From positions 434,001 through 498,000 of the forward strand of contig NZ_SADD01000001.1 of NCBI RefSeq assembly GCF_004005565.1: a stretch of 64,000 nucleotides of DNA, read 5' to 3'. Both the position numbers and the translations under genes were made by a program. Of the stretch, positions 37,444 to 45,956 are shown in pieces. The stretch is from Lujinxingia sediminis. GTDB taxonomy: Bacteria; Myxococcota_A; Bradymonadia; Bradymonadales; Bradymonadaceae. Below the pieces are notes generated by a model. The model ran no database searches. It was not told the DNA's origin and saw only the letters and a program-made list of their open reading frames with translations. The stretch's first letter is position 1, and each line of letters begins with the position of its first letter.

Positions 37444-40353
37444 ATGAGTCTACCTCTGAGTCGCGAAGTGGGATCTGTCTATCAGCAGGCCCAGAAATTA
37501 GCGGAACATCGTGGGGAGCCGGTCAGCAGCGGGCATGTGCTGCTGGCCCTCTTTGAGGTGCCCAACCAGGCGGCGACCTTTCTGACGGATCGTGCGATCT
37601 CGGTCTCGCAGATGCGTCTCGCGCTGGAGCATGAGCGTGCGGAGCCGGCTGAAGTGATGTCGCGCGTGGGCGATCGCAGCCAGCGACTTGCGTCCAGTGG
37701 CGGGGCCGAGGCTGTGACCAGTCTGCATCTTCTGGCGGCGTTGATCCGCGAGACGCGTGGGCAGGCCTACGGGCTGCTCTCCGCTTCCGGCGCGAATGTG
37801 GGGGCGATTCGCGCGGCGGTGATGAGTTATGCGACCTCCTCGCAGCCGGTGCCGCAGCGTTTCCAGCGCAATGATGTGCTGCCGGCCTCCCGGCGCGGGG
37901 GCCGTGAGGCCGCGGCCAAACCGGTGGAGCAGACGTTGACCCCCATCGGGCTCCATCCTTTCTTCAGCTCGGGTGGGCGCACCGGTTTGAGTGATGCGCC
38001 CTCAAACGCAGCGTTGTCAGCGAAGATGCAGATCGAAGAGGCCGAGGCGGCGCTCACCGAGCCGGACCTGCCACCGCCACCACCCTCGCCGCCGCGGGCA
38101 CGCACACATCCCGGGGAGCGCGCCCCGCTGCGCGGGCCACGCTCGGGCCGCGGCGCGATCGATGCGCTTCGCGAGAGCGGAGGGGGGCTCTCGTTGGATA
38201 ACCACCCGGGTATCAATCGCGGGGGGCGACCGCGTCAGCCGACGCGTCCCAACCCGGCGGTGCAAGACGAGCGGCCGGAGCTTGAGCATGACGCGCCCTC
38301 GCCGGAGGTGCAGGATGGCGGGGCGGCCACTCCGGTAGCGGATGCGACCGACGACGCGCGAAAGACTGCGCGCAGCCTGGCCGAGAGGCTTCTGGCCCGC
38401 GGGGGGCTTGAGCCCGTTGAGGACGCGCCGAGCGAGCCGGCGGAGCCGGCGCGCGAGGTGATTGAGGTCAGTCACACCCGGCCTCACACGCAGCTCGCGC
38501 GTCCCGACGAAGATCTGGCGGCGCGCTATGCGCTCAGCGAAGAGGACTTCCCCAATCTGGTGCGCTACGGCCGTAACCTCACCGAGGAGGCGGCGCTGGC
38601 CAACATCGACCCCGTGGTCGGACGCGATACCGAGATCGCGCAGCTTATCGATATTCTGGGCAAACGCCGCTCTAACAATCCGCTGCTCGTTGGCGAGCCG
38701 GGTGTGGGGAAGACGGCGGTGGTCGAGGGCCTGGCCTGCCGACTGGCCGAGATGGCTCGTGGTGGCATCGCTTTCGGCGAGCGGGTGATCGTGGAGTTGG
38801 AGATGGGCCGCCTCTTGAGCGGCACCCATCTTCGCGGCAGCTTCTCCGAGCGGCTCCTGGGCATCAAAGATGAGGTCGCTCGCGCCGGCGGTCAGATCAT
38901 CGTGTTCCTCGATGAGGTGCACACCTGGATCTCGGCCGGGGCCAGCGGCGATGGCACCGATGCAGCCGGGGAGCTGAAGACGGCGCTTGCGCGCGGGAAG
39001 TTCCCCTGCATCGGGGCGACGACCCACGATGAGTACCGAAAGTTCATTGAGAGCGACCCGGCCTTTGAACGTCGCTTTCAGACGGTAACGGTTGAGGAGC
39101 CCGATGAAGCCACGGCGCTGCGCATCATCGAAGGTGTGCGTACCCATTATGAGCGCCACCACAGCGTGCGTTACTCGCCAGGTGCGCTGGCCGCGGCGGT
39201 AGGCCTGTCGGTGCGCTATGTGCATGACCGACAATTGCCCGACAAAGCCATCGGGGTGCTGGACCTGGCCGGAAGCCGGGCGGCGCGCCAGGGCATTCAG
39301 GAGGTGGATCGCGAGGCGATTGCACGGGTCGTCGCCGATGTGGCGGGCATCCCCGCCGACCGGCTCACCGGAAGCGATCGCGAGCGATTCTTGCACATGG
39401 AGAGCTTCCTCTCCGAAGGCGTGGTTGGCCACCTGGAGAGCGTACGCACCATCTCGGAGCTGATTCGACGCAACTACGCCGGCTTCCGCAGCAAACGCCC
39501 CATCGGCAGTCTGCTCTTCCTTGGGCCGACCGGTGTCGGTAAGACCGAGATGGTCAAAGTGCTGGCCGACTTCCTCTTCCATGAACGCGACGCGATCGTG
39601 CGGCTGGATATGTCGGAGTTTATGGAGTCTCACTCGGTGAGTCGCTTTATCGGGGCGCCTCCCGGGTACGTGGGCTACGAGCAGGGCGGCCAGCTCACCG
39701 AGGCGGTGCGTCAGCGCCCCTACCAGGTGGTCTTGCTCGACGAGATTGAGAAGGCCCACCCGGATGTGCTCAACCTGCTTCTTCAGCTCTTTGATGAGGG
39801 GCGGCTGACCGACGGTCGTGGCCGACAGGTGGACTTCTCCAACACGCTTGTGATCATGACGAGCAACCTGGGTGCGGAGGCTTTTGATGCCGCACCGCAG
39901 GAGAGCCGTGGGGCGCGCATCGGATTTGGGGCGCGGGCGATGAGCCCGCGCGAGGACACTCGCCGGCGCGATGCGCTTCGCGATGAGGTACTCACCGCGG
40001 CGAAGGGCCATTTCACCCCGGAGTTATGGAACCGCATCGACGAGCGGCTGGTCTTTATGCCGCTGAGTCGCGATGAGGTCGCGCGCATCGCCACCCTGCA
40101 GTTGGGAGACAGTCAGCGGCGGCTGTGGGAAGAGAGCGCGATTCGCCTGGCGTTTGATGAGGCGGTCGTCGATCACCTCATTGCAAACGGCGGCTACGAT
40201 GCGCGCATGGGCGCACGCCCGATGCGTCAGACGATTCAGCGTCTGGTCGAAGGTGCCGTCGCCCAGGAGATACTCTCAGGGCGTGTGGTGCGCGGGGGCA
40301 CGGTTCGGGTGGTGGTCGATGGCGATCGGCTGCGCTGTGAGACGCAAGGCTGA
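37444..40353 (+). CDS. ClpA/ClpC-type AAA+ unfoldase with long linker
   Basis: 969 residues. A double Clp N-domain (about 1-130) is followed by an unusually long Pro/Ala/Arg-rich linker (about 150-385). AAA-1 has LLVGEPGVGKTAVVEGLACR (about 416), IVFLDEVHTWISAGAS and an arginine finger region ESDPAFERRFQTVTVEEP. AAA-2 has LFLGPTGVGKTEMVKVLADF (about 693), RLDMSEFMESHSVSRFIGAP and VVLLDEIEKAHPDVLNLLLQ. There is no ClpB-type middle domain. The tripeptide IGF in ARIGFGARAM (about 825) is at the place of the ClpP-docking loop, so it is probably a ClpP partner. No clpP or clpS gene is adjacent. Confidence 0.92.
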   Translation: MSLPLSREVGSVYQQAQKLAEHRGEPVSSGHVLLALFEVPNQAATFLTDRAISVSQMRLALEHERAEPAEVMSRVGDRSQRLASSGGAEAVTSLHLLAALIRETRGQAYGLLSASGANVGAIRAAVMSYATSSQPVPQRFQRNDVLPASRRGGREAAAKPVEQTLTPIGLHPFFSSGGRTGLSDAPSNAALSAKMQIEEAEAALTEPDLPPPPPSPPRARTHPGERAPLRGPRSGRGAIDALRESGGGLSLDNHPGINRGGRPRQPTRPNPAVQDERPELEHDAPSPEVQDGGAATPVADATDDARKTARSLAERLLARGGLEPVEDAPSEPAEPAREVIEVSHTRPHTQLARPDEDLAARYALSEEDFPNLVRYGRNLTEEAALANIDPVVGRDTEIAQLIDILGKRRSNNPLLVGEPGVGKTAVVEGLACRLAEMARGGIAFGERVIVELEMGRLLSGTHLRGSFSERLLGIKDEVARAGGQIIVFLDEVHTWISAGASGDGTDAAGELKTALARGKFPCIGATTHDEYRKFIESDPAFERRFQTVTVEEPDEATALRIIEGVRTHYERHHSVRYSPGALAAAVGLSVRYVHDRQLPDKAIGVLDLAGSRAARQGIQEVDREAIARVVADVAGIPADRLTGSDRERFLHMESFLSEGVVGHLESVRTISELIRRNYAGFRSKRPIGSLLFLGPTGVGKTEMVKVLADFLFHERDAIVRLDMSEFMESHSVSRFIGAPPGYVGYEQGGQLTEAVRQRPYQVVLLDEIEKAHPDVLNLLLQLFDEGRLTDGRGRQVDFSNTLVIMTSNLGAEAFDAAPQESRGARIGFGARAMSPREDTRRRDALRDEVLTAAKGHFTPELWNRIDERLVFMPLSRDEVARIATLQLGDSQRRLWEESAIRLAFDEAVVDHLIANGGYDARMGARPMRQTIQRLVEGAVAQEILSGRVVRGGTVRVVVDGDRLRCETQG

Positions 40354-40400
40354 GAAGGGGCCATCGTTCGGGCTGAACGAGCATGCCGAAAAGGGGGGGC

Positions 40401-41255
40401 TCAATCGTCTTCGGTGGGGCGCATCAGTCGGCGCGCTCGCTCGGTGAGAAGATCGTAAATCGCCAGAAGGTCGCTCTCATCGCCGAGGTTGGCCAGCGCC
40501 TGGCGGTGTTGCTCGATGGTGTGTTCGTCGCCACGAGCCACCGGTCCGCTCAGGGCCCGGGCGGGGCGGTTGCGGCTGAGGTTGTCGAGGCTTGAGCCGG
40601 CCAACTCCACCAGGGCGGTGCGGGCGATGTCGGGATCGATATGGGCCTGGGTGGCGATGTCGATCGAGGCGTCAATTAGACTCACCAGCAGATTTGCAGC
40701 GGTGACCGCGGCGGCGTGGTAGTAGGGCTTGGTCTGAGGTTCGATACGCTGGGGGGCGATGCCCGCCGGACGCAAGAGCTCTTCGAGATGTTCGACGGCG
40801 CGATCGTCGCCCTCGACACTCCAGAAGGTGCGGTGGAAGCGCTGGACCGCGCGCACCGGTTCGGTGATGGCTTGCAGGGGATGCAGCGAGGCGATGGCGC
40901 AGCCCGGCGGTGGCGGTTGAAGCTCGGTGCTGGCGAGACTTCCCGAGGTGTGCACGATCACCGAGCCGGGGGCGATGTGCGGGGCCAGCGCGCGGGCTGT
41001 GGAGGCGATGGCATCGTCGACCACCGTCAGCCACACAAGCGCCGGCTCATCAAGGTGGGTGAGCAGTGCTTCGGGCAGCGCACCGAAGGTGCGCGCTCCG
41101 GGAGCCGGAGGTGCCGCATGGGCGGCAGCCTCGGTACGGTTCCAGGTCGCCTTAACATGCGCGCCAAGCTGGTGGGCGAGCAGATGCAGCGCTTGCCCTA
41201 CGCGCCCGTAGCCTACGATGATCCAGGGCAAGTCGTCAGAGGTGGAGGTGCTCAT
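40401..41255 (-). CDS. Rossmann-fold/DUF2520 protein
   Basis: 284 residues. An N-terminal NAD(P)-binding Rossmann fold (WIIVGYGRVGQALHLLAHQL, VIVHTSGSLASTEL, GCAIASLHPLQAIT) is followed by a DUF2520 helical domain (KPYYHAAAVTAANLLVSLID, ALSGPVARGDEHTIEQHRQA). Such proteins look like short-chain dehydrogenases related to pyrroline-carboxylate or ketopantoate reductases. In many genomes they sit near panC/panB or coaX; here the gene overlaps the nadD stop by four bases and ends the operon. The substrate is not known. Confidence 0.9.
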   Translation of the reverse strand: MSTSTSDDLPWIIVGYGRVGQALHLLAHQLGAHVKATWNRTEAAAHAAPPAPGARTFGALPEALLTHLDEPALVWLTVVDDAIASTARALAPHIAPGSVIVHTSGSLASTELQPPPPGCAIASLHPLQAITEPVRAVQRFHRTFWSVEGDDRAVEHLEELLRPAGIAPQRIEPQTKPYYHAAAVTAANLLVSLIDASIDIATQAHIDPDIARTALVELAGSSLDNLSRNRPARALSGPVARGDEHTIEQHRQALANLGDESDLLAIYDLLTERARRLMRPTEDD

Positions 41256-41836
41256 GCGCAGTGCGTACCCAGGTAGAGCTGATGGTGATCGATGATGGTG
41301 AGCACGTCGGCCGGAATCCAGGCGCGCACGCTCTCGTAGTCGCAGCGCGCCAGAGCGTCGCGGATGATGGTGGAGCTGATGTCGGGGAGCTCAAGGTCGA
41401 TCTTATCTGGAGAGGTGTCCAGGTTGTGACCGCGCCGGCCCACGACGATGAGGTTGACCCTCGTCATCAGCTCATCCCATCGCTTCCAGCGGTCGACTTC
41501 GCTTAAGATATCGGCGCCCACGACCAGCGAGAAGCGGGTGTGGGGGTGGCGCTCCTGGAGCGCGCTGACCGTATCGATGGTGCGACTCTCGCCGCCAAGT
41601 TCACGCTCGATCTCGCAGATACGCACATCGCGAAAGGGGGAAACCGCCGCCTGACACATCGCCTTTCGGGCCTCAAAGCTGGCGAGATCTTTGTTGAAGG
41701 CATGCTGGTAGGTGGGGATCCACCAGACCTCGTCGACAGGTTGAGTCTGCAAGACCCAGAGCGTGGCCAGGGTGTGACAGACATGCGGTGGGTTGAAGCT
41801 GCCGCCGAAGAGCGCGACGTTTTGGGGATCAGTCAT
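41252..41836 (-). CDS. nadD: Nicotinate-nucleotide adenylyltransferase
   Basis: 194-residue enzyme joining ATP to nicotinate mononucleotide in NAD synthesis. The nucleotidyltransferase signature VALFGGSFNPPHVCHTLATL carries a G-SFNPPH-x-x-H pattern; WWIPTYQHAFNKDL, SLVVGADILSEVDRWKRWDE and the C-terminal ISSTIIRDALAR (the I-S-S-T-x-I-R motif) follow. ATG 41836 starts inside the last codons of namZ (8-base overlap) and gives the standard N-terminus; upstream in-frame starts add Ser/Pro-rich sequence from the other frame. It is coupled to the DUF2520 gene downstream by an ATGA overlap. Confidence 0.95.
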   Translation of the reverse strand: MTDPQNVALFGGSFNPPHVCHTLATLWVLQTQPVDEVWWIPTYQHAFNKDLASFEARKAMCQAAVSPFRDVRICEIERELGGESRTIDTVSALQERHPHTRFSLVVGADILSEVDRWKRWDELMTRVNLIVVGRRGHNLDTSPDKIDLELPDISSTIIRDALARCDYESVRAWIPADVLTIIDHHQLYLGTHCA

Positions 41837-43028
41837 GATAGAGCAAACACTCGTTGCGACGGGATTCAAACTCGGCGCGCGCGCTGCGGTTGGCCTGAGC
41901 CAACTCGCGAGGGTCGACGCCTTCTTCAAGGGCCCTGCGTTGTGCCGGGTCGCCCAGGAGCAGATCGATGGCGAGGCGATCGTTTACAAATTCGTAGGCC
42001 TGCTCACGCCAGCCAAAGCCTTCGGTTCCCTGGGCGATGACGCCGGCGATGATCGCGTAGCTCAGGGTGAGGCTGCGCATCTGACGCCGGTCAGTGATGT
42101 GAAGCTGAAGGCCACGGCAGGTCTGGCCGGCATGTTTTTGGAACATCGGTCGGAAGGCGACCAGGCGGTAGGCCACGCCCTCCAACTTCAGGGATTCGAG
42201 GTAGGCTTTTAAGGCCGGCGCGTCAACATAGGGAGCACCCACAAGTTCAAAAGGGCGTGTGGTGCCGCGAGCTTCGCTCAGGTTGGTGCCCTCAATCAGG
42301 CATTGTCCCGGGTAGACGGTGGCTGTGTCCAGCGTGGGCATGTTGGGGCTGGGCATCACCCAGGGCAGCCCGGTCTGGTCAAACCACATCGAGCGCTTCC
42401 AGCCCTTGAGTTCGATGACGTCCAGGTCACACGTCCAGTCGGTGAAGCGGTTGAAGTAATGCGCCAGCTCGCCGGCGGTCATGGCGTGACGGGTGGCGAT
42501 GGGCTGCATGCCCACAAAGGAGTCGTAGCCTTCCAGGACAATGTTGCCCTCGATGTCGACGCCGTTAATAGGGTTAGGGCGGTCGAGAACCGTCACCGGA
42601 ATCGACGCCTCACCGCAGGCCTGCATCATCAGACCGATGGTGTAGACATACGTGTAGTAGCGCGCGCCGATATCCTGAATGTCACAGATGACGCGATCGA
42701 GGCCTTCGAGATGTTCCGGGCGAGCCTTGAGGCTCTCAAAGGTATGTCCGTAGAGACTGATGCAGGGGAGCCCGGAGAGCGGGTCGATGGTCTCTTCGAC
42801 GACCTCCATATCCTGGGCTTCGGCGCGTACACCGTGTTCCGGCCCGAAGAGTCGTACGATGTTGAGTCCGGCCGCTCGTAATGCTTCGATGGCGTGGTCG
42901 AGTTCGGCGGTGATGCTGGTCGGGTTAACCAGCAGCCCCAGCCGCTGGCCCTTGAGAGCGTGGAGGCGCTCGGGTTCGGCCAGAAGACGATCAAGGCCGG
43001 TTTGAACGAGGGGGGCATGCAGGGTCAT
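41829..43028 (-). CDS. namZ: NamZ-type exo-beta-N-acetylmuramidase (DUF1343)
   Basis: 399-residue DUF1343 protein. Members such as NamZ remove terminal MurNAc from peptidoglycan fragments. Family features are LGLLVNPTSITAELDHAIEA, LFGPEHGVRAEAQDMEVVEE, LYGHTFESLKARPEHL, VICDIQDIGARYYTYVYT, VLDRPNPINGVDIEGNIV and SPNMPTLDTATVYPGQCLIE followed by GTNLSEARGTTRPFE. No signal peptide is seen, so it would act in the cytoplasm on recycled fragments unless exported otherwise. Its start overlaps the stop of the upstream membrane gene (ATGA), and its end overlaps nadD. Confidence 0.9.
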   Translation of the reverse strand: MTLHAPLVQTGLDRLLAEPERLHALKGQRLGLLVNPTSITAELDHAIEALRAAGLNIVRLFGPEHGVRAEAQDMEVVEETIDPLSGLPCISLYGHTFESLKARPEHLEGLDRVICDIQDIGARYYTYVYTIGLMMQACGEASIPVTVLDRPNPINGVDIEGNIVLEGYDSFVGMQPIATRHAMTAGELAHYFNRFTDWTCDLDVIELKGWKRSMWFDQTGLPWVMPSPNMPTLDTATVYPGQCLIEGTNLSEARGTTRPFELVGAPYVDAPALKAYLESLKLEGVAYRLVAFRPMFQKHAGQTCRGLQLHITDRRQMRSLTLSYAIIAGVIAQGTEGFGWREQAYEFVNDRLAIDLLLGDPAQRRALEEGVDPRELAQANRSARAEFESRRNECLLYHD

Positions 43029-44416
43029 GATGGAACATCCTCGGTGGGTTTCTCGGTGGTGGTGTCGCGGGAGGTTTGGGAAGCGCCGCCCATCATCAGA
43101 GGGACGCCGGTGATCTGCGGGTTGGCACCCGAGGCTCCGTTCATCTCGCTCCAGTCGCCGGGGGAATCCTCATCGTCGGGCATGGGCTTGCCCTGCAAGA
43201 AGGCGCTCATCACGTTGAGGTAGTGGGCCAGGCTGGCAGCGTCATCGTGGTAGCCCTCATGGGGGAAGTGATACTCCCGGTTGCCGGAGAGCACCTCCTG
43301 GACGCCCTGCTCGATCTGGGCGAAGCGGCGCGTGTAGAGATGCAGACTGAGCAGTAAGAAGATCGCGCCAACGACCAGCACACCGAAGCCCACGCGCAGC
43401 GTCAGCGCTTTGGCGTGTTCTACCGGTGCGAGCGTGGTTTTCATATTGGAGAGAAGCACCATCCCGGAGCGCTCGTGTTGAGCTCCGGCGCGATGGAAGA
43501 GGCGTACCAGCGCGCGGTAGGGAGTCTGGTTGATGGTCACGTCGACGAAGCGCTCCAGGTCCTCCTGGGGGGCGCTCTCTTCACTGAAGAGCTGGTTGGC
43601 CAGCGCGCGCTGGTTGTGGGTGCTCAGCGTCGATCCGTAGATGCGCCCATCGCGGAAGAAGGCAACCTCGGGGACCAGCGCGGCCTCGCGGGTATCCGAC
43701 TCCGGGGTATACGCTCCGCTGGAGGCACCGGCAAAGAGCCCCTGGCTACGGCGAGCCACGCCGTCGTTGACCAGGTTGCCCAGGATGACAGCACCGAGGG
43801 TGGCGTCGCTGCCGGGGTCGCGCAGCGGCGCGATGGCCACGCGGTAGAGCTGGCGATCTTCGGTGGCGCTCCAGGACCAGTTCCAGGAGGCCAGCCGGGG
43901 CTCCCCGCGCTCCATAACCTCCAGCACCAGCGGGAAGTCGCGCGCGACGTTTTCTCCCATCCAGTGGGCCAGATTATCTCCCAGGGTGGCTACCCCGCGG
44001 CCGGAGCGGTCGATGGCCATAAAGATCTGATGGTCGGCCGGACGACGTTCGCCCAGGGGAAGATCGAGGTTGCGAATGCCTATATTTTTGGGTGCGATGA
44101 ACTCCGTAAAACGAATCTGGTCGCGCTCCAGCAGCTTGTGCACCTCGACGTGGCGTTCGTACTCGGCGTCACCGTTGTAGTCGGCGATCATCGCCTGTTG
44201 CAGGTCATCGCGGGAGGCCACAAAACGAGCTTTCTCCAGCAGCGCGTACTCATCGAGCCGGCGCGACTTCTCCGCGATAAGCGCGGTGCGTTGCAGCGCG
44301 ACGTCGCCGTCTTGCTGCAGGGCGGGACGCATTGTGTTTTCAATCACCAGATAGGTTGAGGCCATGAACAGCGCGACTAAGACCACGTAACCGAGGACGA
44401 TTTTGAGTCGAAACAT
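43025..44416 (-). CDS. Two-span membrane protein with periplasmic sensor-like domain
   Basis: 463 residues. Helix 1 (IVLGYVVLVALFMASTYLVI) and helix 2 near residue 345 (VGFGVLVVGAIFLLLSLHLY) bracket a large periplasmic part with double-Cache/CHASE4-like features (HQIFMAIDRSGRGVATLGDN, YRVAIAPLRDPGSDATLGAV, VPEVAFFRDGRIYGSTLST). After helix 2 there is a short HAMP-like helix (RRFAQIEQGVQEVLSGN) and a disordered acidic tail, but no kinase, cyclase or methyl-accepting domain. ATG 44416 has GGAG six bases upstream. It is first in the operon with namZ, nadD and the DUF2520 gene. Sensing function inferred; how it would signal is unclear. Confidence 0.8.
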   Translation of the reverse strand: MFRLKIVLGYVVLVALFMASTYLVIENTMRPALQQDGDVALQRTALIAEKSRRLDEYALLEKARFVASRDDLQQAMIADYNGDAEYERHVEVHKLLERDQIRFTEFIAPKNIGIRNLDLPLGERRPADHQIFMAIDRSGRGVATLGDNLAHWMGENVARDFPLVLEVMERGEPRLASWNWSWSATEDRQLYRVAIAPLRDPGSDATLGAVILGNLVNDGVARRSQGLFAGASSGAYTPESDTREAALVPEVAFFRDGRIYGSTLSTHNQRALANQLFSEESAPQEDLERFVDVTINQTPYRALVRLFHRAGAQHERSGMVLLSNMKTTLAPVEHAKALTLRVGFGVLVVGAIFLLLSLHLYTRRFAQIEQGVQEVLSGNREYHFPHEGYHDDAASLAHYLNVMSAFLQGKPMPDDEDSPGDWSEMNGASGANPQITGVPLMMGGASQTSRDTTTEKPTEDVPS

Positions 44417-44634
44417 AGCGCGCTCCTGGAAGAGGTAGGCCTCCGCAGCGGGAAGCGAATTCACAGGGTTCTATCGCCGTCGGCGAAGCCGGGGCGATGA
44501 TACGGCGTGCGTCTACAAGCTCATGCAGGGCGGAGCAGCTTCGTGGTGGATGCCGCAGGCCTGCTATCTATCGGGGTGTTGAACGTCTTTAGTCTACTGG
44601 CGGAGTGCTCCCCCCGCAAGGTGGCACAAGGGCC

Positions 44635-45699
44635 TCAGGCTGTGGCCTGAGCGCGGCGCTGATGCTCGCGAACCACCCAGTCGACGACTTTCTGGTAGTC
44701 GGAGGCCCCGCGGCTGTCCGGTGCGTACTCGAAGATGGACTGCCGATGCTGTGGCGCTTCTTTGAGACGAGTGTTCACGCGGATGGGCGGGAGCACCTTG
44801 TCGTGGAAGTAGCCTTTGAGGGTCTTGATGGACTCATCGCTGATGTTGTTACGCATGTCGTAGAAGGTGGGCAGAATGCCCATGATGCTGATGGGGTGGA
44901 GCAGGACCTGGTTGACGTTTTTGAGCGTCTTCATGACCTGTTTGACACCGACCAGACTCAGGAAGTCGCAGGAGACGGGCACGATCAGGTGGTCGGCAAA
45001 GGTCAAAGCGTTCATGTTGAGCAGCGAGAGGCTCGGGCCGCAGTCGAGCAGGATAAAATCATAGTCGTGGTTCTCGTGGAGAACCTTGCGCAGAAGTTTA
45101 TCACGCCCCTCATTTTTGCGAGCCAGGAAGATCTCGGCGCTGGCCAGGGTGTCGTCTCCCACCAGCACATCGAGGTTGGGTCGGGCGTTGATGACGCTCT
45201 GGCTGAGAGGTCGCTCCTCGACCATCAGGTGGTAGAGGGTGTGTTTCCCCTCAATGCCCAGGCTGATAGCGACGTGGCCCTGACTGTCGACGTCGATGAT
45301 GAGCACGCGGTGGCCGGCCAGTGCCAGGCCGCTCCCCAGCGCGACGGTGGTGGTGGTCTTACCGGTGCCGCCTTTCTGGTTGAGCACGGCGATGCGCATC
45401 GGACCGTGCTCGGTGTGGGTGCGGCGCTGACGGTAGTCCTGGACGGCCGGGGTGCGGCAGGCCATCGAGCAGTAGTGCACCTGACGACCATCGATGGTGG
45501 CCTGCTGAAAGGCGTAGGTGGGCACGAACGCTTTATCGCAGCTGGAGCAACGCGCCTGGCCTTGCTGCTCGGTCTGTTCCTGGCGACAGGCCTGGCTGCA
45601 GAAGTAGACCATCTCGGAGCCGCGACGCTCGATCTGGAAGCGAAATTTGACCAGAAACTGCTTCTCGCAGCTATCGCAAGTCTTGAGTGCGGGAGCCAT
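44635..45699 (-). CDS. ParA-family ATPase with two N-terminal zinc fingers
   Basis: 354 residues. The first 85 residues hold two Cys4-type zinc-binding modules: TCDSCEKQF with VYFCSQACRQEQ, then RCSSCDKAF with VHYCSMACRTP. From about residue 100 a ParA/MinD-type ATPase follows: deviant Walker A in VLNQKGGTGKTTTTVAL, IIDVDSQGHVAISLG, FILLDCGPSLSLLNMNALTF, and a C-terminal half typical of Soj-like proteins. AAGGAT precedes the ATG by about six bases. No parB or parS site is seen next to it, so this is an orphan ParA, perhaps positioning a protein cargo. The zinc fingers could bind nucleic acid or protein. Confidence 0.88.
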   Translation of the reverse strand: MAPALKTCDSCEKQFLVKFRFQIERRGSEMVYFCSQACRQEQTEQQGQARCSSCDKAFVPTYAFQQATIDGRQVHYCSMACRTPAVQDYRQRRTHTEHGPMRIAVLNQKGGTGKTTTTVALGSGLALAGHRVLIIDVDSQGHVAISLGIEGKHTLYHLMVEERPLSQSVINARPNLDVLVGDDTLASAEIFLARKNEGRDKLLRKVLHENHDYDFILLDCGPSLSLLNMNALTFADHLIVPVSCDFLSLVGVKQVMKTLKNVNQVLLHPISIMGILPTFYDMRNNISDESIKTLKGYFHDKVLPPIRVNTRLKEAPQHRQSIFEYAPDSRGASDYQKVVDWVVREHQRRAQATA

Positions 45700-45956
45700 A
45701 AGACATCCTTGTCAGGTCCGGGTTGCGCCGGGGGCACGGGTCGCGCCCCTGAAAAAAAGTGTACAACGCAAGGGCGGGGACAATAACGCTAAACGATCTC
45801 GCGGTAAAGCGCGCCGCAACGGGCAACGCCGCGGTGCGCCGGGGCAACGTTTGCTACGGAATCAAGCGCGTTAGGATGCTGTCTCCTAAGGTGCCTGGCG
45901 GTCGGAGCGCCGGGGAGCATTCTGGCCAATCGGGCCCGTTAACGAGGAGGCAACTC

